A DNA stretch of 64,000 bases from Pseudomonadales bacterium (GTDB taxonomy: Bacteria > Pseudomonadota > Gammaproteobacteria > Pseudomonadales > Azotimanducaceae), in contig JANQPF010000022.1 of the NCBI GenBank assembly GCA_028285415.1, positions 278,048 through 342,047 on the forward strand, given 5' to 3'. A program made the translations under genes and the position numbers. Shown here in pieces: positions 53,611 through 63,165 of this stretch; positions within the stretch are counted from its first letter, which is position 1, and each line of letters begins with the position of its first letter. The notes under the pieces were generated by a model, which worked only from the letters and a program-made list of their open reading frames with translations, was not told where the DNA came from and made no database searches.

Positions 53611-55561
53611 GTGAGTCCCCTTCGGCGGCCAGCACTTTCGCGACCACGCCGTCGTCGGCGGCGCGCAGGCTGTTCTCCATCTTCATGGCCTCTACCACGG
53701 CAAGCTCCTCGCCGGCTTTGACCTCATCGCCTTCCTGCACGGACAATCTGACGAGCAGCCCCGGCATGGGCGACAGCAGAAATTTGGAGAGATCCGGCGG
53801 CTCTTTCTCGATCATGTGATCGTGTAATGCCGCGGCACGTGGTGAGAGCACCAGCAGCTCCGTCTCAGCGCCGCGGTGGAATGCTTTGTAGCCTGCCTTG
53901 TGATCGTCCATCTGCACGGTGACCTCGTGGCCGTTCACCTCGGCGCGTACCAGCGCATCGCCGAACTGCCAGTCCGTTTTGATGCGATAGATGTGGTCTT
54001 TGTGCGTGACTTCGAAACCGTGCTCCACCTCATCGACCGTGACCGGGTAGTGGGTTTTGTTGGCGATCACCACCCAGTCGTTGTGGCCGCGAGGCTCGAA
54101 ACGGTGGGTCTGCCCGCTGATCTCGTGAACGCGCTGCTGGTGCCTGACATACACGACAGCGGCGATTGCCACGGGCACGACCGGGTCAGACTGCGGGACG
54201 TCGGCCGCGTGGAACCCGTCCGGGTACTCCTCCGCAATGAAGTTCGTGGTGAGTTTTCCGGCTTTGAAGCGCGGGTGCATGATCAGTGCGTTCAGGAAGC
54301 TGATGTTATGGCTGACGCCGCGAATGTGGTAGGCGTCCAAGGCATCAGCCATGTGCTCGATGGCCTGGTCGCGGTTCTCACCATAGGTTATGAGCTTCGC
54401 GATCATGGGATCGTAGAACATCGACACTTCACTGCCTTCCTCGATGCCGGTATCCACGCGAACGTGGGCCGATTCCGCCGGCGCGCTGTATTTCACCAGG
54501 CGTCCGATCGAAGGCAGGAAGTTGCGAAACGGATCCTCCGCGTACACCCGGGTTTCCATTGCCCAGCCTTTGAGCTCAACGTCGTCCTGAGTGAGGCTCA
54601 GAGGCTCACCAGCCGCAACGTTGATCATATGCTCGACGAGATCCTGCCCGGTCACGAGCTCGGTGACCGGGTGCTCAACTTGCAGCCGGGTGTTCATTTC
54701 GAGGAAGTAGAAGTTCTTGTTGGCATCGACAATGAACTCCACGGTACCGGCGGAGCTGTAGTCAACCGCACGGGAGAGCGCCACGGCCTGGTCGCCCATG
54801 GCGCGGCGTGTGTCCTCGTCCAGGAAGGGTGAAGGCGCTTCTTCGATGACTTTCTGGTGACGCCGCTGTATGGAGCATTCCCGCTCACCGAGATAAATCG
54901 CGTTGCCGTGTTTGTCAGCCAGAACCTGAATCTCGATGTGGCGCGGCTCTTCGATGAATTTTTCCGCAAAGACGCGATCGTCGCCGAAGCTCGAGCGCGC
55001 TTCGTTGGTGGCGCGTTCGAATCCGTCGCGGCACTCGTCGTCGTTCCAGACCACGCGCATGCCTTTGCCGCCACCGCCAGCGCTCGCTTTGAGCATGACC
55101 GGATAGCCAATCTCGCGCGCGATTTCAACGGCGTGGTCGGCACCGTCGATGACGTCGGTGTAACCGGGAATCGTGTTGACGCCCGCTTCCTTGGCGAGGA
55201 GCTTGGAGGTGATCTTGTCGCCCATGCTGGTAATGGCTTTGACGCCGGGACCGATGAAAGTGATGCCGGCTGCATCGAGGGCTTCGCAGAAGTCCGCGTT
55301 TTCGGACAGAAAACCGTAGCCCGGATGCACGGCTTGAGCGCCGGTGTCTTTGCACGCATCAACGATGCGATCGATGCGCAGGTAGCTGTCGGCGGAAGCC
55401 GCGCCGCCAATGTGGACCGCTTGGTCCGCCATGCGCGTATGCAGTGCCTCGGCGTCGGCATCGGAGTAGACGGCCACGGTTTTGATGCCTAGACGACGAG
55501 CGGTTTTGATGACCCGGCAGGCAATTTCGCCGCGGTTTGCGATGAGTATTTTTTCGAACAT
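53576..55561 (-). CDS. pccA: Propionyl-CoA/acyl-CoA carboxylase biotin-containing alpha subunit
   Basis: This 661-residue protein has a biotin carboxylase domain (FEKILIANRGEIACRVIKTA, KASAGGGGKGMRVV for ATP, FLEMNTRLQVEHPVTELVTG) and a C-terminal biotinyl domain with VVEAMKMENSL. A central BT linker domain, typical of PCC rather than ACC, is present. It carboxylates biotin for PccB to make (S)-methylmalonyl-CoA. It lies 9 bases after the pccB stop. Propionyl specificity is inferred from the neighbouring mutase and epimerase. Confidence 0.9.
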   Translation of the reverse strand: MFEKILIANRGEIACRVIKTARRLGIKTVAVYSDADAEALHTRMADQAVHIGGAASADSYLRIDRIVDACKDTGAQAVHPGYGFLSENADFCEALDAAGITFIGPGVKAITSMGDKITSKLLAKEAGVNTIPGYTDVIDGADHAVEIAREIGYPVMLKASAGGGGKGMRVVWNDDECRDGFERATNEARSSFGDDRVFAEKFIEEPRHIEIQVLADKHGNAIYLGERECSIQRRHQKVIEEAPSPFLDEDTRRAMGDQAVALSRAVDYSSAGTVEFIVDANKNFYFLEMNTRLQVEHPVTELVTGQDLVEHMINVAAGEPLSLTQDDVELKGWAMETRVYAEDPFRNFLPSIGRLVKYSAPAESAHVRVDTGIEEGSEVSMFYDPMIAKLITYGENRDQAIEHMADALDAYHIRGVSHNISFLNALIMHPRFKAGKLTTNFIAEEYPDGFHAADVPQSDPVVPVAIAAVVYVRHQQRVHEISGQTHRFEPRGHNDWVVIANKTHYPVTVDEVEHGFEVTHKDHIYRIKTDWQFGDALVRAEVNGHEVTVQMDDHKAGYKAFHRGAETELLVLSPRAAALHDHMIEKEPPDLSKFLLSPMPGLLVRLSVQEGDEVKAGEELAVVEAMKMENSLRAADDGVVAKVLAAEGDSLMVDQPILEYE

Positions 55562-55570
55562 CTTGATTTC

Positions 55571-57103
55571 CTACAGCGGGATGTTGCCGTGTTTGCGCCA
55601 GGGGTTTTCGAGCTTTTTGTCTTTGAGCATGGCAAAAGACCGGCACACGCGTTCGCGGGTCTCCGCCGGCATGATCACGTCGTCGATATAGCCGCGGCTC
55701 GCTGCGATAAAGGGATTGGCGAAGAGCTCCTGATATTCGTCGGTCCGCCGCTGTATGCCTTCGTTGTCGCCGAGCTCTTTGCGGAAGATGATCTCGACCG
55801 CGCCTTTTGCACCCATGACGGCAATTTCTGCACTCGGCCAGGCGAGATTGACGTCTCCGCGGAGGTGCTTGGAGGCCATGACGTCGTAGGCGCCGCCGTA
55901 AGCTTTGCGGGTGATGAGGGTGACTTTCGGCACCGTGCACTCGGCGTATGCGTAGAGGAGCTTCGCGCCGTTCTTGATGATGCCGCCATATTCCTGGGAG
56001 GTACCCGGCATGAAGCCGGGGACGTCGACCAGCGTCAATATCGGGATGTTGAAGGCATCGCAGAAGCGCACGAAGCGTGCGCCCTTTTTGGACGAATCGA
56101 TGTCGAGACAGCCCGCCAGCACCATGGGCTGGTTCGCAACGACGCCTACGGTTGTGCCCTGCAGACGGATGAAGCCGATGACGATGTTCTGGGCATAGTC
56201 CGGCTGGACTTCGAAAAAGTCACCTTCGTCGGCAACTTTGGTGATGACCTCTTTGATGTCGTACGGTTTGGATGCGTCTACCGGTACCAGGGTATTGAGG
56301 GATGGCTCGTCGCGTGAGGCGGGATCTTCCGTCGGCCAGCGCGGCGGTTTCTCGCGATTGTTGGCCGGCAGAAAGTCGAAGAACCGTCGCGTGCGGATCA
56401 ACGCTTCGACGTCGTTCTCGAAAGACAGGTCGGCGACGCCGGACTTGCGTGTATGCACGCTTGCGCCGCCGAGCTCTTCCGGGGTCACCACCTCGTGCGT
56501 TACGGTTTTCACCACGTCGGGGCCGGTCACGAACATATAAGCTGAGTCTTCGACCATGAAGATGAAGTCGGTCATGGCCGGGGAATAGACGGCACCGCCC
56601 GCGCAGGGCCCCATCACTACTGAAAGCTGCGGCACAACGCCGGATGCCATGACGTTGCGTTGGAAGATCTCCGCGTAGCCCCCGAGCGAGGCCACACCTT
56701 CCTGAATGCGGGCGCCGCCGGAGTCGTTGAGTCCGATCACGGGCGCGCCAACCTTCATCGCCTGATCCATGACCTTGCAGATCTTTTCCGCGTGGGCTTC
56801 GGAGAGCGCGCCGCCGAATACCGTGAAGTCTTGACTGAAGACGAACACGAGCCGGCCATTGATCGTGCCGTAGCCGGTGACAACGCCGTCGCCGGGGATC
56901 TTCTGATCTTCCATGCCGAAGTCGTGTGAGCGGTGCTCGACGTATTTGTCCCACTCTTCGAAGCTGCCCTCGTCGAGGAGAATCTCGATGCGCTCGCGCG
57001 CTGTGAGCTTACCTTTGAGGTGCTGCTGTTGAATGCGGTGCTCGCCGCCTCCCAACTCAGCTGCCTCTGCCTTGGCGCGCAGCTTGGCGATCGTTTCCTG
57101 CAT
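55571..57103 (-). CDS. pccB: Propionyl-CoA carboxylase beta subunit
   Basis: This 510-residue carboxyltransferase has the [20 protein letters not shown] opening, [20 protein letters not shown] for the first oxyanion site, [20 protein letters not shown] and [20 protein letters not shown]. It transfers CO2 from biotin to propionyl-CoA. It is upstream of pccA in the same operon, and its own promoter should lie in the 57104-57186 gap. Confidence 0.93.
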   Translation of the reverse strand: MQETIAKLRAKAEAAELGGGEHRIQQQHLKGKLTARERIEILLDEGSFEEWDKYVEHRSHDFGMEDQKIPGDGVVTGYGTINGRLVFVFSQDFTVFGGALSEAHAEKICKVMDQAMKVGAPVIGLNDSGGARIQEGVASLGGYAEIFQRNVMASGVVPQLSVVMGPCAGGAVYSPAMTDFIFMVEDSAYMFVTGPDVVKTVTHEVVTPEELGGASVHTRKSGVADLSFENDVEALIRTRRFFDFLPANNREKPPRWPTEDPASRDEPSLNTLVPVDASKPYDIKEVITKVADEGDFFEVQPDYAQNIVIGFIRLQGTTVGVVANQPMVLAGCLDIDSSKKGARFVRFCDAFNIPILTLVDVPGFMPGTSQEYGGIIKNGAKLLYAYAECTVPKVTLITRKAYGGAYDVMASKHLRGDVNLAWPSAEIAVMGAKGAVEIIFRKELGDNEGIQRRTDEYQELFANPFIAASRGYIDDVIMPAETRERVCRSFAMLKDKKLENPWRKHGNIPL

Positions 57104-57186
57104 GTTCTTGTTGTCCGAATGACCCTGAAACGGCCGCGAATAATACCTTTTGGGCCGATTTTGAGCCAGTCTGTGTCAGGCTGCGT

Positions 57187-58635
57187 TCAGTGGATGTCGC
57201 CGGTCACGGTGTCCAGAGTGCTGCGGAGCTTCGCAATTTCGCGTTCGTTGGCGAGCGGTTCGATGAGTCTCAGATAATCGTCAACGCGGAAGTTGGGTCG
57301 CTTGCCGAGGAGGGTCTCGTACGTTTGCCTGGCGCGTCTCAAGTCACCCCCGGAAGCGGCGGCGGCGGTGATTGCCAGATGCGCCGTAATCGCGTCTTCT
57401 TTGTCGGCAAGCGCGGACTCGGCCATCGCAATCGCGTCGTCCGGCCGCCCTGCGGCGTAGTGGGCAAGCGCAATAACGCTTTTCTGTGCCCAGGCGTTCG
57501 GGTTGAAGGGGCTCAGCTGCAGCGCTTCTTCGAGAAGTGCAATGGCCTCCTCGGGCTGTCCGCTCAGACTGTAAATCTGTCCCAGGAGCCCGAGCGCCTG
57601 GAATGAGCTCGGGTTGAGGCGTGCGGCCTGCCTCAGGTGGTTTGCCGCGGCGGCCGCGTTGCCGTGCAACACTTCCCTGACGCCGAGCGCGAGAGCGCTC
57701 AGCGCGCTGTTGGGATCGAGCTCCCGGAGACGATTTGCGGCGCGATCGAGCAGGTCCAGCGAGCTCGGAAATGGCGGGTTCCACTGCTCGATCAGCACGT
57801 GGTGGTGTACCCAGACCAGGCCGTACCAGGGTAGCGGTAGTTCCGGATCGGCGTCGATCGCACCTTGAAACAGACGGTGCGCCTCCGTCACTCGCTCCAG
57901 GGTGCGATGTCCCAATTCGCTCATGCCGCTCATGGTGAGGTTCCATGCGTCAAAGTCGTTGTCCGCGGTAGTCATGGGCACCTGCGCGGAAAAACTGATC
58001 AGCTCCGGCGCAATCTGCGCCACAATCTGCTGGGCGATGCGCTGCTGGGCGTCCAGCGTTGCCAGGAGATCAAAATCGAAGGTTTCGCTCCAGAGACCGG
58101 TATGTGACGCGGTTTCCCACAGGTGAACGTTCAGACGGGCCCGGGTGCCGTCGTGACGCAGGGTGCCGGTGATGAGATAGCGCACACCCAGTTCGCGGCC
58201 AATCGCGGGAATGTCCGGATCGCGGTCGACGTAGCGCTGGGAGGAGTTGTGTGCAATCAGCGGGAACCAGCGCCAGCTTGCAAGGCGCGTGATGAGGTCT
58301 TCCGTCAGGCCCTCGGCGAGATGTTCGAGGTGCTCGTGGGTAGGCGCGCCGAGCAGGCGGAAGTTCAGCACCGCAATGGCGGGCCGGCCGATGCGCGCGG
58401 CAACCTTGATTTCGGGTGCGGTCTCCGGGCGCGCCAGCGAGCTCTGGTAGACCCCGGCAGCTTCGGTGCGGTTCGCAACGCCCAGGCCGTCGAGAATGGC
58501 GGTCAAGTGCACGCGCACGGTATTACGCGAGATATTGAGCGCGGCGGAGATGTCCTTGTTGGTCATCCCCTTGGCGACAAGGCTCAAAATCTCTATTTGC
58601 CGCGGGGTCAGGGTTGTTACTGCGGATTCAGCCAA
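57187..58635 (-). CDS. LuxR-type HTH / TolB-like / TPR regulator
   Basis: This 482-residue protein joins a LuxR/GerE HTH (residues about 8-65; LTPRQIEILSLVAKGMTNKD, ALNISRNTVRVHLTAIL) to a TolB/adenylate-cyclase-associated domain (PAIAVLNFR, GLTEDLITRLASWRWFPLIA) and C-terminal TPRs (SGQPEEAIALLEEALQLSPF). The same sensory part usually follows an OmpR-type winged helix plus TM; here the HTH is LuxR type and no TM is seen, so it is soluble. The start is a TTG, since no in-frame ATG is near. It may regulate pccBA, immediately downstream on the same strand. Confidence 0.8.
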   Translation of the reverse strand: MAESAVTTLTPRQIEILSLVAKGMTNKDISAALNISRNTVRVHLTAILDGLGVANRTEAAGVYQSSLARPETAPEIKVAARIGRPAIAVLNFRLLGAPTHEHLEHLAEGLTEDLITRLASWRWFPLIAHNSSQRYVDRDPDIPAIGRELGVRYLITGTLRHDGTRARLNVHLWETASHTGLWSETFDFDLLATLDAQQRIAQQIVAQIAPELISFSAQVPMTTADNDFDAWNLTMSGMSELGHRTLERVTEAHRLFQGAIDADPELPLPWYGLVWVHHHVLIEQWNPPFPSSLDLLDRAANRLRELDPNSALSALALGVREVLHGNAAAAANHLRQAARLNPSSFQALGLLGQIYSLSGQPEEAIALLEEALQLSPFNPNAWAQKSVIALAHYAAGRPDDAIAMAESALADKEDAITAHLAITAAAASGGDLRRARQTYETLLGKRPNFRVDDYLRLIEPLANEREIAKLRSTLDTVTGDIH

Positions 58636-58716
58636 CGGATTCAGCGTGCTGCAAAACCAGGCATGTTAAAGCATGTTTGTCCGCAACGACGAGTGCGATG
58701 AGAAAGCAGTGGGCCG

Positions 58717-60069
58717 TCACAGCTGCCATTTACCGATCTCATCGACGCTCGCTCGATAGCCCTTCAGACAGTACGCAAAGAGACCGATGGCCGCCGGGTA
58801 GAAGATCGCGTTGGCGGTGGCAATCGAGTAGTGCAGGAGGTTGTCATCCTGATACAGAAAGTCAGTGAACGCTGCGAGGATCGAGGTGCCCACGGCCATG
58901 CCGAAGATGTTGGTCACAAAAATATAAATGGCAGTCGTTTGTCCACGCATCTGATTCGGGGTGATCGGCTGGAAGGACGCGGCCATGACGCCAAGGTACG
59001 CGCCGCCGAACATCGTAGCGGGGAAGAGCATGGTCAACGTCAGCGTCTTGTCACCCATGAGCGGCGCCGCAACCGCCGGAAAAACCGCCACGATCGAGGC
59101 GTACATGATGGCACGCACATAAGCGTCCGTATGCTTGACCGCAAGACGGTTGGCAAGGAATGGACCCAGCAGCACCCCCAGGGTGCCGCCGACCAGGAGC
59201 ACCGTGCCGAAGCTTGCACCCGCTTCAGCACGGCTCACTCCATAGGTGCGCACGAAAAATTCCGGGTACCACGCCGCCCCGCCGTAGCCGGCCATCGCCA
59301 GCATGGAGGAACCGAGAAAGAGGGAAAGATACGTACGTTTGCGCGCCCACAGAAACTTCGCCACCGTCGCTATGGGGAGCTGCAGGTCGCCCGTTGCCGT
59401 GCGCGCCACACCCTTGCGCGCGGGTTCGGTCATCGTTGCGAGCAGGAGCGCCAATAGCAGTCCAGGCAGTCCGACGGTGATGAGGGTCATCTGCCACGGT
59501 TGCAGCACGCCGACAATGGGCGCCGTCACCGCGCCGATCTCCGTGTAGTAGTCAATGAGAAAACCACCGAGGATGAGTGCCGTTGCGCCGCCGACTTTGA
59601 CCGCGGATTTGTAGAACGCCATCGCGTAGCCGAAGTGGGCCGGGCGGTAGCTGTCGGTAATGACGGAGTAGGCCGGCGGTGCGAGCCCGGCCTCACCCGC
59701 ACCGACCGCCATGCGCGCGGCAAACAGCTGCCAGAAGTTTTTTGCGAGGCCGCAGGCACACGTGGCAACGCTCCAGAACGCAACGCTTGCGGTGATGACC
59801 CACTTGCGGGAGTGGCGGTCGGCAATGCGGCCGAGCGGTAAACCGGCAAAGGTGTAGAGGAGGGCAAACGCGGCACCCTGCAGGAGACTGTATTCGAAAT
59901 CCGATATGCCGAATTGCTCGCGGATCGGGCCGACCAGCAGGGCGAGAATCTGCCGGTCGATGAACGACAGCACGTAGGCCAGGAACAATAGGCCGAGCGC
60001 ATAGTTTGCGGTGCTCAAAGATGGGTAGTCGTCAGCGTCGTGGGCGGCGCCGAGCGTCGTTTCAGCCAT
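58717..60069 (-). CDS. MFS transporter (spinster-like)
   Basis: This 450-residue protein has about 12 transmembrane segments and the MFS loop motif GLPLGRIADRHSRK between TM2 and TM3, preceded by FIDRQILALLVGPIREQFGI, which is typical of spinster/aromatic-acid type carriers. The substrate is unknown. The ATG at 60069 (MAETTLGAA) was chosen over an upstream extension that lacks conservation features. It is divergent from the LLM protein gene at 60132. Confidence 0.85.
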   Translation of the reverse strand: MAETTLGAAHDADDYPSLSTANYALGLLFLAYVLSFIDRQILALLVGPIREQFGISDFEYSLLQGAAFALLYTFAGLPLGRIADRHSRKWVITASVAFWSVATCACGLAKNFWQLFAARMAVGAGEAGLAPPAYSVITDSYRPAHFGYAMAFYKSAVKVGGATALILGGFLIDYYTEIGAVTAPIVGVLQPWQMTLITVGLPGLLLALLLATMTEPARKGVARTATGDLQLPIATVAKFLWARKRTYLSLFLGSSMLAMAGYGGAAWYPEFFVRTYGVSRAEAGASFGTVLLVGGTLGVLLGPFLANRLAVKHTDAYVRAIMYASIVAVFPAVAAPLMGDKTLTLTMLFPATMFGGAYLGVMAASFQPITPNQMRGQTTAIYIFVTNIFGMAVGTSILAAFTDFLYQDDNLLHYSIATANAIFYPAAIGLFAYCLKGYRASVDEIGKWQL

Positions 60070-60131
60070 GTCTCCCCTGCATGAACCAAAAGCTTGGGCT
60101 AGCATACCGGAAACGTAGAGGGAGCATAGAC

Positions 60132-60887
60132 ATGCGATTGGGTGCACTGCTGGGGCCGGTTGACGACCCCACCCGGGGACAGCTGCTGGCAGACCAGGCA
60201 CGCGCGTTTGCGGACGCGGGCTATACGAGCCTCTGGTCCGCCCAGGCGATCGGGCGGGGTTTCATGATGACGGATCCGTTCGTTGCATTGACGGTTGCCG
60301 CCACGGCGGTGCCCGGGATTGAGGTTGGTACGGCTGTCCTACAGGTTCCCCTCTATCATCCCATGGATCTCGCCCACCGCGTCTTTTCGTTGCAGCAGGT
60401 GAGTGGCGACAAATTCATCTTTGGCGTTGGTGCGGGATCGACGGCGCAGGACTTCGCCACGTACGAGCGTAACTACGACAGCCGCTTTGCAGATTTCAAC
60501 GCATCCCTGGCGCGCCTGCGCGGCATATTTGCTACCGGCGGCGACGCCAGCGGGCAGCTTTCACCCTGGGCGCCGTTGCAGGGTGGGCCGCCATTGTTTT
60601 ACGGCACGTGGGGTAAAGGCGTTGCCCGCGCTGCCACGGAGTTTGATGGTTGGATTGCGTCGGGGATGAAACGTAACGTCGATGAGGTTTGCGAAGCGCT
60701 GGCGGGATACCGCCAGGCAGGCGGGGGGCGCGCCATTGTCTCGACGATACAGGTGTCGGGGGAGACGGACCTCGACGAGCTGTCGGCCAAGCTCAACCGT
60801 TGGGCGGAAGCTGGATTCGACGATGCGGTTGTGATGCTGCTGCCGGGTGCGCCTGCGCCGGCGGAAATCATGGGATTGCTTGCCTGA
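60132..60887 (+). CDS. LLM-class flavin oxidoreductase-like protein, short form
   Basis: This 251-residue protein has a luciferase-like barrel: DAGYTSLWSAQAIGRGFMMT, GIEVGTAVLQVPLYHPMDLA and DKFIFGVGAGSTAQDF. It is shorter than usual LLM enzymes (about 290-330 residues), missing part of the C-terminal barrel. FMN or F420 dependence cannot be told. GAGGGAG precedes the ATG. Confidence 0.78.
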   Translation: MRLGALLGPVDDPTRGQLLADQARAFADAGYTSLWSAQAIGRGFMMTDPFVALTVAATAVPGIEVGTAVLQVPLYHPMDLAHRVFSLQQVSGDKFIFGVGAGSTAQDFATYERNYDSRFADFNASLARLRGIFATGGDASGQLSPWAPLQGGPPLFYGTWGKGVARAATEFDGWIASGMKRNVDEVCEALAGYRQAGGGRAIVSTIQVSGETDLDELSAKLNRWAEAGFDDAVVMLLPGAPAPAEIMGLLA

Positions 60888-60896
60888 GAGATAGCA

Positions 60897-60920
60897 GGCG
60901 CCGCTCGACCGAGCGGCGCC
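60897..60920. terminator. Shared hairpin between convergent genes
   Basis: A perfect 10-base stem GGCGCCGCTC/GAGCGGCGCC with loop GACC lies 9 bases after the LLM stop and 6 bases after the TonB-receptor stop on the other strand. There is no T-tract; a bidirectional end is likely. Confidence 0.7.
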
Positions 60921-60926
60921 AGAATG

Positions 60927-62837
60927 TCAGCGGCTCAGCCGGAACCGCACGCCTGCGTACGCGGTCCTGCCGGGAGCGGCGTAGCCGATCACCTGCTCGT
61001 AGTCCTCATCAAAGACGTTCTCCAGGCGGACGTAGACCTCAACGTCCTCCGTGACGTCATAGCTCGCGTTGACGTTGACCAGCGTATAGCTGTCGAGCTC
61101 GGTCCGCTCAGCGACAAACCCGTTCACGAAGAAGTTGCGAAAGTCGTTGTCGAGCTGCTCACCGTTGAACGCAGCGCTTCCCGCCAGGCGCAGGCGGCCA
61201 TCCAGAAAGTCGTGTGCGGCGCTCAAGCTGCCGGTATGTTCCGGGCGGCGCACTTCTTCGCCGCCGGGCTCGTCGGCGTCGGTATACGTGTAGTTGGCCG
61301 TAATGCTCGTATTTTCGCCGATCCGGTAGACCGCGCTCAGCTCGATACCCTGGCGCTCGCTTTCACCGTCGAGGTTGATGACCGACGGAAAGAAGCTCTG
61401 AATCTCATCCTCGAGATCCGCATCGAAGTAGGTGATGTCTACCGTCAGCTGATCCTCCAGGAACGTGTGCTCGATACCGGCGTCCCAGCCTCTGGATTGC
61501 TCGGGTTTGAGATCCGGATTGCCGACAAACGTGCCGGGGACGAAGCCGAACTGCTCGAAGAAGGTTGGATTCGTGACGCCCGTGCCGTAGCTTGCGTGCA
61601 GGCGCGTTCTGCCGTCGTTGACGAGGTAGGCAATGTCGACGGAATACGTCGTTTCATCATTGAAATCGTCGTTGTCGTCCTGGCGCAGCGTGCCGTTGAT
61701 GAAAAACGTCTCGTTCAGCTCGACTCGATGTTCTATCCCGTAGGCCAGGAGATCGCGTTTCTGCGTGGGTGCCTGGCTGGGATCGAACGGGTAGAGGTTA
61801 CGGAACGACTCTTCTTCGTCCTGGACAAACACGGTGGTGCGTTGGGCCAGCTTGTCAGTGTCAGCCCACTGCCATGACGTGTCGAAGCGGATCTGCTCCC
61901 GTTCGGCTTCGCTGCCAAACGTGCCGCCATCGAGCTCCGTGTCTGTCTTCTCGAGCCCAAGGCGGGATATGGAGCGCCCGTCGGCAAGCGACAGTGTTGC
62001 CACGGCACCCAGCGTTTGATCTTCGGTATCGCTGAAGCTGTTGTCGTCGATCGCCAAGCCCTGCTGCGGTCCGCCGCTGAAGTCGAAGCCGTCCGTTTCA
62101 GTTTCTTTTTCCGTGCGGCGGCCGAACAGGTTGACCTGAAGCGATTCGGTAACTTGTGCGTTCAGTTGACCGCTGATGGTCTGGTTGTCGTCTTCGTCGT
62201 CTTCCGGTCCGATCACGGCATCGTTGCTGGACACATCAAACTCGGACTTGCGCTGGGCAAAGCTCAGCCGACCCTTGACGCGTTCGCTGCCGCCGCTGAT
62301 GGAAATTGCACCCTGGCGCGTGCTGTCATCACCACCTTCGACGCTGCCGTCGAGTGTCAAACCCTCCTTCGGTCGTCTGGTCTGGATGCTGATCACACCG
62401 GCGAGCGCGTTGGATCCGTACAGACCGCTCTGCGGACCACGCAACACCTCAATGCGCTCGATGTCGGCCGACAACAGCGAAGAGAAGTCGAATTCACCGG
62501 ATCCAGCGGCCGATACGTCGATGCCGTCGATCAACACCAGGACGTGGTTGGCTTCAGCGCCGCGCAGGCGCAGCTGGGTGAGGCCGCCATAGCCACCGGT
62601 GCGGCTGACGGCGACACCGGGTACGAAGCGGAATAGATCCGCAGCGTACTCATAGCCGAGATCCTGGATCTCCACCCGGTCCAGCACCGTGACGGCGCGG
62701 CCAACCTTGAACTCTTCGGTGGGTAATCTCGATCCGACCACCACCATCTCTTCGACGTTTTCTTCACTGCCCGATTGGGCGTAGACGGACGGGGCACTGA
62801 TGCTCAAGGCAAGTGCCGCAACGAACGTGGTTCTCAT
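60927..62837 (-). CDS. btuB: TonB-dependent cobalamin receptor, BtuB-like
   Basis: This 636-residue outer-membrane receptor has a signal peptide (MRTTFVAALALSISAPSVYA), a TonB box-like EEMVVVGSRLP, a plug domain (LFRFVPGVAVSRTGGYGGLT, QLRLRGAEANHVLVLIDG, IERIEVLRGPQSGLYGSNAL) and a 22-strand barrel ending in GVRFRLSR. The ALAGVISIQTRRP plug end is BtuB-like. A cobalamin riboswitch upstream makes B12 the likely ligand. It is divergent from an exported CobN-like gene. Confidence 0.9.
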   Translation of the reverse strand: MRTTFVAALALSISAPSVYAQSGSEENVEEMVVVGSRLPTEEFKVGRAVTVLDRVEIQDLGYEYAADLFRFVPGVAVSRTGGYGGLTQLRLRGAEANHVLVLIDGIDVSAAGSGEFDFSSLLSADIERIEVLRGPQSGLYGSNALAGVISIQTRRPKEGLTLDGSVEGGDDSTRQGAISISGGSERVKGRLSFAQRKSEFDVSSNDAVIGPEDDEDDNQTISGQLNAQVTESLQVNLFGRRTEKETETDGFDFSGGPQQGLAIDDNSFSDTEDQTLGAVATLSLADGRSISRLGLEKTDTELDGGTFGSEAEREQIRFDTSWQWADTDKLAQRTTVFVQDEEESFRNLYPFDPSQAPTQKRDLLAYGIEHRVELNETFFINGTLRQDDNDDFNDETTYSVDIAYLVNDGRTRLHASYGTGVTNPTFFEQFGFVPGTFVGNPDLKPEQSRGWDAGIEHTFLEDQLTVDITYFDADLEDEIQSFFPSVINLDGESERQGIELSAVYRIGENTSITANYTYTDADEPGGEEVRRPEHTGSLSAAHDFLDGRLRLAGSAAFNGEQLDNDFRNFFVNGFVAERTELDSYTLVNVNASYDVTEDVEVYVRLENVFDEDYEQVIGYAAPGRTAYAGVRFRLSR

Positions 62838-62858
62838 TTTCAGTTCCTCAATACTCCA

Positions 62859-62878
62859 GGCGTTGACCCTCGAACGCC
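62859..62878 (-). promoter_or_regulatory. Hairpin between riboswitch and btuB start
   Basis: GGCGTT and AACGCC form a six-base stem about 22-41 bases before the btuB ATG, upstream of the GAGG Shine-Dalgarno. It may be part of the expression platform that couples B12 binding to translation. Confidence 0.45.
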
Positions 62879-62891
62879 CCTCAATGGGTAA

Positions 62892-63086
62892 CTGCTGGGT
62901 CGGTCTACGGACTCGTGTGTCGAGATTCAATGATCCCTGCGGCGCCGCCTTCCCATGCTGAAATCAGCACAGTGGCTGTTGGCGCTGCGTCGAACGTTTG
63001 CACGTTCGGTGAAGCAAACGCTTCACACACACTTACCGTTGCGAGGCCAGTACCAGATTTTCACTGGTTTCCCGGGCACCCAGCAG
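62892..63086 (-). promoter_or_regulatory. Cobalamin (AdoCbl) riboswitch
   Basis: On the minus strand a perfect 9-base P1 (CTGCTGGGT at 63086-63078 with ACCCAGCAG at 62900-62892) encloses conserved B12-aptamer elements: GCCCGGGAA, GTGAAAATCTGG, the core CCTCGCAACGGTAAG and the 3' segment GAGTCCGTAGACCGACCC. These match the class I aptamer, where GCCACTG/CCAGGAGACC-type elements surround the ligand. It should repress btuB when adenosylcobalamin is abundant. Confidence 0.88.
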
Positions 63087-63105
63087 CCGCGGTGACAAAC
63101 CTGCT

Positions 63106-63119
63106 GATCTAGGTAGATC
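63106..63119. promoter_or_regulatory. Palindrome in the btuB/cobN-like divergent promoter region
   Basis: GATCTA and TAGATC arms with a GG spacer lie between the riboswitch and the CobN-like start. It could be an operator for either direction; no regulator is identified. Confidence 0.3.
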
Positions 63120-63165
63120 CACGGGCTGCACCTGACTCCTGCGCCGGATGATAACATCAACGTAG

